This document shows, piece by piece, positions 15,933 to 22,580 of a DNA stretch of 22,580 bases; the first letter of the stretch is position 1; each line of letters begins with the position of its first letter. Source of the DNA: Methanotrichaceae archaeon (GTDB lineage: Archaea; Halobacteriota; Methanosarcinia; Methanotrichales; Methanotrichaceae); assembly GCA_013329455.1 (NCBI GenBank), contig DUKF01000248.1:3783-26362 (forward strand). The letters are read 5' to 3'. Below the pieces are notes generated by a model. That model did not search any database. It saw nothing but the letters and a program-made list of their open reading frames with translations, and had not been told where the DNA came from. A program made the translations under genes and the position numbers.

Positions 15933-16925
15933 TTATTTCAGCTCCATATCCCCGAGCCTAAGGCCCGAATCCGTGATCTCGCCCACGAGCTTGCCGTCGG
16001 TCATCTTGAGGACCTTGTCCACGTCGTCCTCCGGCAGGACGAAGACCCATCCCATCCCCATGTTGAAGGTCCTGTACATCTCATCCTCGTCGACCCCGCC
16101 CTCCTCCTGAAGGAAGCGGAATATCGGCTGGGGCTCGATCGGATCGTCGATCTCAAAGCCGAATCCGGAGATCCGATGAAGCTTCAATAGGCCGCTTCCG
16201 GTGATGTGAGCCATCCCGTGAACGTCGCACTCGTTTATTACTTCGAGCGCCTCCATGTAGATCCTCGTCGGCTCGAGAAGCTCCTCGCCGATCGTCTTCT
16301 TCGAGTAGGGCATTTGGTCGAAGTAAGTGTACTCCGACTCCTCAACGATCTTTCTTGCGAGTGAGAAGCCGTTGCTGTGCAGGCCACTACTTGGAAGCCC
16401 CACGATCACGTCGCCCTTCTTTATCTTCTCGCCGGTGATGACGTCCTTTTTCTTGATCATCCCGATGCAGGTTCCCGCGAGATCAAAGCCCTTTATGATC
16501 TCGGGCAAAGAGGCCGTCTCGCCTCCGACGATGCTGATGTTCGAGATCTCAGCCCCTCTCTCAAGGCCCACGGCGATCTGGGCGGTCATCTCCGGATCGA
16601 CCTTCTCAAGGGCGAGGTAGTCGACGAAAGCGAGGGGTTCAGCGCCGATGGCGAGCAGGTCGTTGACGTTCATCGCCATGCAGTCGATCCCGACCGTATC
16701 CCACTTCCTCATGGCGTTTGCGATCAGGACTTTGCTTCCGACGCCGTCTGTGGCCATGGCGATGGCAAACTCGCCCATGTCGATGAGGCCTGCGTAATGG
16801 CCGATGTCGGTAATCGGAGCGCCGATCCCTTTCCTCTTGCCGGTCATCACGCTCTTCATGGCAGAGATCGCCTTCTCCTCCGCCCGTATATCGACGCCCG
16901 ACTGGGCGTAAGTGAGCTTCTTCAT
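15933..16925 (-). CDS. purM: AIR synthase (phosphoribosylformylglycinamidine cyclo-ligase)
   Basis: This is the fifth step of purine synthesis: ATP-dependent ring closure of FGAM to aminoimidazole ribotide in the cytosol. The 330-residue protein begins [19 protein letters not shown]. It has [18 protein letters not shown] near residues 55-73, [21 protein letters not shown] near 80-100, [14 protein letters not shown] near 132-145, and [18 protein letters not shown] near 176-193. These are the hallmark ATP- and FGAM-binding motifs of PurM, and the length is normal. Its ATG overlaps the aspartate kinase stop in ATGA (16922-16925). GGAGAGGTGAAG within the kinase end serves as the ribosome site, so translation is coupled. 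Confidence 0.93.
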   Translation of the reverse strand: MKKLTYAQSGVDIRAEEKAISAMKSVMTGKRKGIGAPITDIGHYAGLIDMGEFAIAMATDGVGSKVLIANAMRKWDTVGIDCMAMNVNDLLAIGAEPLAFVDYLALEKVDPEMTAQIAVGLERGAEISNISIVGGETASLPEIIKGFDLAGTCIGMIKKKDVITGEKIKKGDVIVGLPSSGLHSNGFSLARKIVEESEYTYFDQMPYSKKTIGEELLEPTRIYMEALEVINECDVHGMAHITGSGLLKLHRISGFGFEIDDPIEPQPIFRFLQEEGGVDEDEMYRTFNMGMGWVFVLPEDDVDKVLKMTDGKLVGEITDSGLRLGDMELK

Positions 16926-18322
16926 CTCTTCACCTCTCCTTCAAGTCCGAACTCTCGATGCAGCTCCTGGATCGTCCTCTCAGCCTCCGTCATGCTCACG
17001 ACGAAGGAGATGTTGTGCTCGCTGGACCCCTGGCTGATCATGACGACGTTGATCCTCGATTTGCCCATCGCTCCAAATACCCTTCCGGCAACTCCGGGAG
17101 TTCCCGCCATCCCGGATCCGATGACGGCGATCACGGAGACGTCCCTGTTGTGGGAGATTTCCCTCACGATCGTCGTTGGAAACTCGGCCCCGAGGGCGAT
17201 CTCGGCGGCTTCGAGCTGGGGCTCGTCGACGACGATCGATATGTTCGCCTCGCTGGACCCCTGGCTGATCATGGTTATGTTCACTCCGGCGTTGGCCAGA
17301 GCCGAAAAGGCCCTTGCGGCGATTCCTGGAGTTCCTATCATCCCAGCACCCGATATCGTCAGTAGGGCGACGTTCTTTGAGAGGGTGACCGCCTTTATGA
17401 TCCCCTCTTTGGTCACGTCCTCCTTCACTATCAAGGTGCCGGGGTCCTGGGGGTCGAAGGTGCACTTCACCCGGACGGGAATTCCTTTCCTGATGGCAGG
17501 CTCGATCGCTCTTGGATGGAGGACCTTCGCCCCGAAGTAGGACATCTCCATCGCCTCTCTATAAGAGATGACGGGAATGTTCTTCGCCTCGGAGACGATC
17601 CTCGGGTCGGTGGTGAGAACCCCTGTCGTATCCTTCCAGAACCAGATCTCGTCTGCTCCGATGGCAGCTCCGATGATCGAGGCCGAGAAGTCAGAACCGC
17701 CCCTTCCGAGGGTGGTGATGTTCCCCCTCTCGTCCTCGGCTATGAACCCGGTCACCACCGGGACGCCCTCGATGGGGGTCAGCCTCTCGGCGAGAAGGTC
17801 GTCGGTCTTCTCGAGGGGCTTTCCGTTCCCGTAATCGCTGGTGGTGATGATCCCTGCCTCGCCACCTGTGTAGTATCTGGACTTAAGGCCGAGGTCCCTC
17901 AGGACTCCGGAGAGGAGCGGGGCTGCCAGCCTCTCGCCGTAGCTGGATATCCTATCGATCGACCTTGGGGAAAGCTCACCCAAATAGCAGATGCCGATGT
18001 AGGCCTTCTCCAGCTCGCTGACCCTCTTGATGATGGTCCCTTTCAGCTCTTTTACGATCGCAGGGTCCTTGACCGCTTCCATCAGGGCCTGGATATGCTT
18101 CTTGCTCAGCCTGTCCACGAAGGTCACTATCTCCTCGACCTTGCCGCCGTTGGCCGAGTTCCTGGCGCACTGGAGAAGGTCGTCGGTGACCCCTCCCAGG
18201 GCAGAGGTCACAACGACGATCTCGTTCTCCTCGCTCAGACCGTTCACAAGCTCTCCAACGTTTCGAAGCTTCGCCCCGTCGGCCACCGAGGATCCGCCAA
18301 ACTTCATTACCAAGCGTGCCAT
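16922..18322 (-). CDS. lysC: Aspartate kinase with two ACT domains
   Basis: This enzyme phosphorylates aspartate, the first step to lysine, threonine and methionine, and in methanogens also feeds the aspartate-semialdehyde route to aromatic precursors. The 466-residue protein starts with the [10 protein letters not shown] motif (residues 7-16). It has [20 protein letters not shown] near 200-220 and a [11 protein letters not shown] substrate region near 235-245. Two C-terminal ACT domains follow: [20 protein letters not shown] and [20 protein letters not shown], each followed by [20 protein letters not shown] or [20 protein letters not shown] sequence. ACT domains suggest feedback by an amino acid, probably lysine or threonine. 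No strong Shine-Dalgarno precedes ATG 18322. TTATATC near 18354-18361 (read on this strand) would give a very short leader. Confidence 0.93.
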   Translation of the reverse strand: MARLVMKFGGSSVADGAKLRNVGELVNGLSEENEIVVVTSALGGVTDDLLQCARNSANGGKVEEIVTFVDRLSKKHIQALMEAVKDPAIVKELKGTIIKRVSELEKAYIGICYLGELSPRSIDRISSYGERLAAPLLSGVLRDLGLKSRYYTGGEAGIITTSDYGNGKPLEKTDDLLAERLTPIEGVPVVTGFIAEDERGNITTLGRGGSDFSASIIGAAIGADEIWFWKDTTGVLTTDPRIVSEAKNIPVISYREAMEMSYFGAKVLHPRAIEPAIRKGIPVRVKCTFDPQDPGTLIVKEDVTKEGIIKAVTLSKNVALLTISGAGMIGTPGIAARAFSALANAGVNITMISQGSSEANISIVVDEPQLEAAEIALGAEFPTTIVREISHNRDVSVIAVIGSGMAGTPGVAGRVFGAMGKSRINVVMISQGSSEHNISFVVSMTEAERTIQELHREFGLEGEVKR

Positions 18323-18735
18323 CTTGAAAACCCAGTGAACGTCCCATCTCTTCGATATAAGCTTTACTCAAAGTTTTATAATTGCATTTATATATCACGA
18401 AGATTTCGGCTGAACTGCAAGGTATTCTCCCAAGGTCACGCTCCTCCATCTTATCTCCAGCACCTCACAAAGGTGCCCGGCGTCTTGACCTTCATCGAGA
18501 ACTTCCGATCCCGGCTGCCATCCGATCCGAGAGAGACCATTCTTTGGTCTGATCCTCTATATCTTCTATGCCGGCCTTTGAAGATATCTTCCCAAACTAG
18601 ATCTGGCGGCGAAAAAAACGATTCTGGCGACCGCTCGGAAGGCATCATCGAGGGCCGAAGGCTTATATAGGTGTACGAAAATGGAACCGAGACTTCAAGA
18701 TTCAGAGCTTTATCTTAAATTTCGCGAGGCTTGAT
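18323..18735. other. Divergent intergenic region, lysC-purM and fusA
   Basis: This 413-bp stretch has no supported gene. It holds AT-rich promoter DNA for lysC on the minus strand (18354-18397, several TATA-like runs) and the fusA promoter near 18663. In between are only small inverted repeats (AGACCA/TGGTCT at 18534-18550). Confidence 0.5.
18663..18669 (+). promoter_or_regulatory. Promoter TATA box of fusA
   Basis: TTATATA is preceded by the purine-rich CGAAGGC, as in an archaeal BRE-TATA pair. A transcript start near 18693 gives a leader of about 43 nt containing GAGG at 18726-18729, 6 nt before the fusA ATG. Confidence 0.5.
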
Positions 18736-20931
18736 ATGGGCAAGAGGAAGAAGATGGCTGAGCGCGTAACCGCGCTGATGGACAAGCCAGAGAAGATCAG
18801 AAATATCGGTATTGTTGCGCATATTGATCACGGCAAGACCACATTATCTGACAATCTGCTTGCGGGTGCCGGCATGATATCCATGGAGCTGGCGGGCAGG
18901 CAGCTATTTATGGACTTCGACGAGCTGGAGCAGGAGCGTGGGATCACGATCGATTCCGCTAACGTCTCGATGGTCCACGAGTACAAGGGTGAGGAGTTCC
19001 TCATCAACATGATCGACACCCCAGGTCACGTCGACTTCGGTGGCGACGTTACGAGAGCGATGCGTGCCGTCGACGGTGCCGTTGTCGTGGTGGACGCTGT
19101 GGAGGGTGCAATGCCCCAGACCGAGACGGTTCTGAGGCAGGCCCTGAAAGAGAATGTTCATCCTGTTCTTTTCGTCAACAAGGTCGATCGGCTCCTCAAC
19201 GAGCTGAAGGTGGACAAGCAGGAGATGCAGCTCCGCCTCGGAAAACTGATCGACAACATAAACAAGCTCATCAGGGGCATGAACGAGGAGAAGTACAAGG
19301 CAGGCTGGAAAGTAGACGCCGCCGACGGGAGCGTCGCCTTCGGTTCCGCCCTTTACAACTGGGCGATCAGCGTTCCCCAGATGAAGGGCACGGGGATCGG
19401 CTTCGACGAAGTCTACGACTACTGTCAGGTCGGAGACATGAAGACCCTCGCCGAGAAGTGTCCTCTCTACCTTGCAGTCAACGACATGGTCATCCGCTTC
19501 CTCCCAAGCCCCCTCAAGGCTCAGAAGGCGCGTGTAGGGGTCATATGGCACGGCGACAAGAGCAGCGAGCTCTACAAGTCGATGGAGACCTGTAACCCCA
19601 AGGGCCCCGTTGCTTTCATGGTGACCGATATCTCAGTCGACCCCCACGCAGGCGAGGTTGCGACCGGCAGGCTCTTTTCAGGAACCCTGGAGAGGGGCAT
19701 GGAGCTATCCGTCTCCGGCGTTGCAAAGCCGAACAGGGTCCAGCAGACGGGAATATTCATGGGCGCTGACAGGGTTGAGGTCGAGAAGATCCCCGCAGGG
19801 AACATCGCGGCCGTGACGGGTCTGAGAGACGCTTTCGTCGGGTCCACAGTATCCTCGGACAGGGATGCAACCGCCTTCGAGGACATAAAGCACGTCAGCG
19901 AGCCCGTGGTCACCGTGGCCGTCGAGGCGAAGAACACTCGCGACCTTCCAAAGCTCGTCGAGGTTCTCAGGCAGGTCGCGAAAGAAGACCCGACCCTCAA
20001 CATCACGATTAACGAGGAGACCGGCGAGCACCTGATGGCCGGTATGGGCGAGCTCCACCTCGAGATCGTCGCCTACAGGATCGAGAGGGACAAGGGTGTC
20101 GAGATCACCACCTCGCCTCCGATCGTCGTCTACAGAGAGTCGATCTCAGGAGCGACTCCTGGTGCCGTTGAGGGCAAGTCCCCCAACCACCACAACCGCT
20201 TCTACATCGAGATCGAGCCTCTCGAGCTCGAGGTTGTGGATGCGATCAAGTCCGGCGAGGTATCCATGAAGATGGATGCTCTGGAGCGGAGAAACATCCT
20301 GATGGAAAAGGGGTTGAGCAAGGATGAGGCCAAGAACATGTCCAACATCTTCGAGTCCAACGTCTTCATCAACATGACCAAGGGCGTCCAGTACCTCAGA
20401 GAGACGATGGAGCTGATGATGGAGGGCTTCGTCGAGGCGACGAAGAACGGTCCCATATGCAGAGAGCCTGTCCAGGGCGTAAAGGCAAAGCTGATGGATA
20501 TCAAACTCCACGAGGATGCCATCCACCGAGGCCCTGCCCAGGTCATCCCTGCGGTCAGGCAGGCGGTCCAGGCTGGCATACTCATGGCAAACCCAACCCT
20601 CCTCGAGCCCTTCCAGAACGTCTTTATACAGGTTCCACAGGAGCAGATGGGCGGCGCCATGTCCGAGATCCAGGGCCGAAGAGGCATGATCCTGAGCATG
20701 GAAACCGAGGGCGACATGATTATCATCAAGGCGAAGGCACCGGTCTCTGAGCTCTTTGGGTTTGCAGGAGCGATTCGGGGAGCTACCGAGGGCAGATCCC
20801 TCTGGAGCACGGAGTTTGCCGGCTTTGAGCCGATTCCACCCGCGGCTATGCAGGAGACGGTACGCCAGATCAGGAGCCGCAAGGGTTTAAAGGCCGAAAT
20901 GCCTATGCCCAGCGATTACCTGAAGGCTTGA
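18736..20931 (+). CDS. fusA: Translation elongation factor EF-2
   Basis: This is the GTPase that translocates tRNA and mRNA on the ribosome. The 731-residue length is normal for archaeal EF-2. G motifs are visible: AHIDHGKT at residues 28-35 (G1), ERGITID near 67-73 (G2), DTPGHVDF at 94-101 (G3), and NKVDR near 148-152 (G4). The [14 protein letters not shown] loop near residue 597 carries the His (codon at 20524) that becomes diphthamide in archaea and eukaryotes. The start [15 protein letters not shown] matches methanogen EF-2 proteins and has a GAGG ribosome site. tuf and rpsJ follow on the same strand, the archaeal str cluster order; the preceding rps12/rps7 genes are absent, since lysC lies upstream instead. 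Confidence 0.96.
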   Translation: MGKRKKMAERVTALMDKPEKIRNIGIVAHIDHGKTTLSDNLLAGAGMISMELAGRQLFMDFDELEQERGITIDSANVSMVHEYKGEEFLINMIDTPGHVDFGGDVTRAMRAVDGAVVVVDAVEGAMPQTETVLRQALKENVHPVLFVNKVDRLLNELKVDKQEMQLRLGKLIDNINKLIRGMNEEKYKAGWKVDAADGSVAFGSALYNWAISVPQMKGTGIGFDEVYDYCQVGDMKTLAEKCPLYLAVNDMVIRFLPSPLKAQKARVGVIWHGDKSSELYKSMETCNPKGPVAFMVTDISVDPHAGEVATGRLFSGTLERGMELSVSGVAKPNRVQQTGIFMGADRVEVEKIPAGNIAAVTGLRDAFVGSTVSSDRDATAFEDIKHVSEPVVTVAVEAKNTRDLPKLVEVLRQVAKEDPTLNITINEETGEHLMAGMGELHLEIVAYRIERDKGVEITTSPPIVVYRESISGATPGAVEGKSPNHHNRFYIEIEPLELEVVDAIKSGEVSMKMDALERRNILMEKGLSKDEAKNMSNIFESNVFINMTKGVQYLRETMELMMEGFVEATKNGPICREPVQGVKAKLMDIKLHEDAIHRGPAQVIPAVRQAVQAGILMANPTLLEPFQNVFIQVPQEQMGGAMSEIQGRRGMILSMETEGDMIIIKAKAPVSELFGFAGAIRGATEGRSLWSTEFAGFEPIPPAAMQETVRQIRSRKGLKAEMPMPSDYLKA

Positions 20932-20946
20932 GTCCTTCTCTGAAAA

Positions 20947-20955
20947 GATTTAAAC
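20947..20955 (+). promoter_or_regulatory. Possible internal promoter of tuf
   Basis: GATTTAAAC in the 71-nt gap after fusA is TATA-like and lies about 50 nt before the tuf ATG. The ribosome site GGAGGAG follows at 20990-20996. Confidence 0.35.
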
Positions 20956-21002
20956 GGAAGAGACGCAAATACGCAGTTAAGAGTTAACCGGAGGAGATAA
21001 AG

Positions 21003-22271
21003 ATGGCATCAAAAAAGCCACACATGAACCTGGCGTTCATTGGACACGTTGACCACGGGAAGTCCACTCTCGTGGGACGGCTGATGTTCGAGACCGGCGC
21101 GGTTTCTCCACATATCATCGAGGGGTTCAGGAAAGAGGCCGAGTCTAAGGGGAAGGGCAGCTTCGAGTTCGCCTGGGTCATGGACAGCTTGAAAGAGGAG
21201 CGAGAGAGGGGCGTAACCATAGACATCGCCCACCAGAGGTTCGACACTGACAAGTTCTACTTCACGATCGTCGACTGTCCCGGACACAGAGACTTCATCA
21301 AGAACATGATCACTGGTGCGAGCCAGGCGGACGCCGCAGTTCTGGTAGTTGCAGCCCCTGATGGGGTCATGGCCCAGACGAGAGAGCACGTATTCCTCGC
21401 AAGGACCCTTGGGATCAACCAGCTCATCATCGCAGTGAACAAGATGGACGCTTCCAAGTACAGCGAAGAGAGGTTCAACGAGGTCAAGGAAGAGGTCGGA
21501 AAGCTGCTTCAGATGGTCGGATACAAGATCGCAGATATACCCTTCGTACCTCTTTCCGCCTTCGTGGGCGACAACATCATCGCTCGCGGAGACAACCTCT
21601 CCTGGTACAGCGGACCCACCTTCCTTGATACACTGAACAACCTTAATGTGCCCGAAAAGCCCACCAAACTGCCTATGAGACTGCCCGTCCAGGACGTCTA
21701 CACCATCTCCGGTGTTGGGACCGTCCCCGTGGGCCGAGTCGAGACTGGGATCATCAGGAAGGGCGACAAGATCATCTTCGAGCCCGCAAACGTCACCGGC
21801 GAGGTCAAGACGATCGAGATGCACCACGAAGAGGCCGACGAGGCTCTGCCAGGCGACAACATCGGCTGGAACGTGAGGGGCGTTGGAAGGAATGACATAA
21901 GGAGAGGCGACGTCTGCGGACATGTCGACTCACCGCCCACCGTGGCCAAGGAGTTCACCGCTCAGATCGTGGTTTTGCAGCACCCGAGCGCCATCTCCGT
22001 GGGTTACACCCCTGTCTTCCACTGCCACACCTCCCAGATCGCTTGTACCTTGTCAGAGATCAAGGCCAAGCTCGATCCCAAGACCGGTGCGGTAAAGGAG
22101 CAGAACCCAGCCTTCATCAAGGCTGGCGATGCCGCCATAGTCACCGTGACGCCCACAAAGCCGATGGTGATCGAGAATGTCAAGGAGATCCCACAGCTCG
22201 GGCGGTTCGCCATCAGGGATATGGGTCAGACAGTTGCAGCGGGCATGTGCATGAATGTCACACCCCGCTAA
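21003..22271 (+). CDS. tuf: Translation elongation factor EF-1 alpha
   Basis: This GTPase delivers aminoacyl-tRNA to the ribosome. The 422-residue length is normal for an archaeal EF-1A. Motifs include GHVDHGKST at residues 14-22, [15 protein letters not shown] near 65-79, [20 protein letters not shown] near 91-110, and NKMDASKY near 147-154. Domains II and III follow, with [15 protein letters not shown] and [19 protein letters not shown] at 20990-20996, 6 nt before ATG 21003, fixes the start. It lies 71 nt after fusA. A run of six T at 22277-22282 just past the stop might cause partial termination before rpsJ. Confidence 0.96.
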   Translation: MASKKPHMNLAFIGHVDHGKSTLVGRLMFETGAVSPHIIEGFRKEAESKGKGSFEFAWVMDSLKEERERGVTIDIAHQRFDTDKFYFTIVDCPGHRDFIKNMITGASQADAAVLVVAAPDGVMAQTREHVFLARTLGINQLIIAVNKMDASKYSEERFNEVKEEVGKLLQMVGYKIADIPFVPLSAFVGDNIIARGDNLSWYSGPTFLDTLNNLNVPEKPTKLPMRLPVQDVYTISGVGTVPVGRVETGIIRKGDKIIFEPANVTGEVKTIEMHHEEADEALPGDNIGWNVRGVGRNDIRRGDVCGHVDSPPTVAKEFTAQIVVLQHPSAISVGYTPVFHCHTSQIACTLSEIKAKLDPKTGAVKEQNPAFIKAGDAAIVTVTPTKPMVIENVKEIPQLGRFAIRDMGQTVAAGMCMNVTPR

Positions 22272-22296
22272 CTCAGTTTTTTCTGGTGTTTGAGTT

Positions 22297-22580
22297 ATGC
22301 AGAAGGCAAGAATACGGCTATCTGGAACCGACCCCCGCTCCCTGGACGACATATGCAGCCAGGTTAGAGGGATCGCTCAGAGAACGGGCGTGCACATGGC
22401 AGGACCGATCCCGCTCCCGACCAAAAGGATGGTAGTTCCCACGAGAAAGAGCCCCGATGGGGAGGGGACCGCCACCTGGGACCATTGGGAGATGCGGGTG
22501 CACAAGCGTATGATCGACCTGGACGCCGACGAGCGGGCCCTTCGTCAGCTCATGCGGATACAGGTTCCAAAGAACGTCAA
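22297..22580 (+). CDS. rpsJ: 30S ribosomal protein S10 (5' part)
   Basis: The gene runs off the window after 94 codons; the full protein is about 102 residues. It begins [20 protein letters not shown]. It continues with [20 protein letters not shown], then [18 protein letters not shown] and [10 protein letters not shown], an unmistakable archaeal S10. It is part of the small ribosomal subunit head. GGTG at 22285-22288 lies 8 nt before the ATG. Position after fusA and tuf is the conserved archaeal arrangement. Confidence 0.95.
   Translation, partial: MQKARIRLSGTDPRSLDDICSQVRGIAQRTGVHMAGPIPLPTKRMVVPTRKSPDGEGTATWDHWEMRVHKRMIDLDADERALRQLMRIQVPKNV

Overview
The window is chromosomal DNA from a methanogenic archaeon. 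The evidence is a methanogenesis marker protein (DUF2099) at the left edge, a CooC-type CO dehydrogenase maturation ATPase, a beta-RFAP-synthase-like GHMP kinase, an archaeal-type riboflavin synthase, and the archaeal gene order EF-2, EF-1alpha, S10 at the right edge. The backbone is GC-rich. One symporter is paired with a tiny one-helix accessory protein, a pairing I associate with Methanothrix/Methanosaeta relatives. A Methanotrichales-like host is therefore my best guess, but it is inference.

Layout. 1-1200 (+): 3' end of a methanogenesis marker 8 gene and a small secreted protein. 1277-3619 (-): GHMP kinase and an exported protein built of 47-residue TPR-like repeats. 3620-5070: a gene-poor stretch with a decayed fragment of a sodium:solute symporter, a small CxxC protein, and an octamer repeat cluster. 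5074-7795 (-): UbiA prenyltransferase, then an intact symporter overlapping its 32-residue accessory protein. 8120-11845 (+): one very large AT-rich gene with a C-terminal PD-(D/E)XK nuclease-like domain; it stands alone and looks horizontally acquired. 12077-14457 (-): riboflavin synthase and a class II ribonucleotide reductase split by a frameshift. 14557-15820: cooC, a broken DUF2283 gene, and a small DUF7557-like antitoxin homologue. 15933-18322 (-): purM and aspartate kinase overlapping by 4 nt. 18736-22580 (+): fusA, tuf and the start of rpsJ.

The most notable points are these. (1) The lone 1,241-residue nuclease-tailed protein is a candidate undescribed defence or mobile-element gene. 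(2) cooC has no AUG/GUG/UUG that keeps its P-loop; a strong Shine-Dalgarno sits 6 nt before an AUC codon. (3) The DUF7557-like gene has only AUA where its start should be, with a TATA box placed for a leaderless transcript. (4) Symporter, DUF2283 and nrdJ remnants or lesions are present. Items 2-4 include four lesions between about 13450 and 15630, so a local sequence-quality problem is a serious alternative to biology.

The housekeeping genes cover translation elongation, purine synthesis (purM), aspartate-family amino acids (aspartate kinase), flavin synthesis (ribC) and deoxynucleotide synthesis (nrdJ). CooC and the marker protein tie the region to C1/acetate metabolism.
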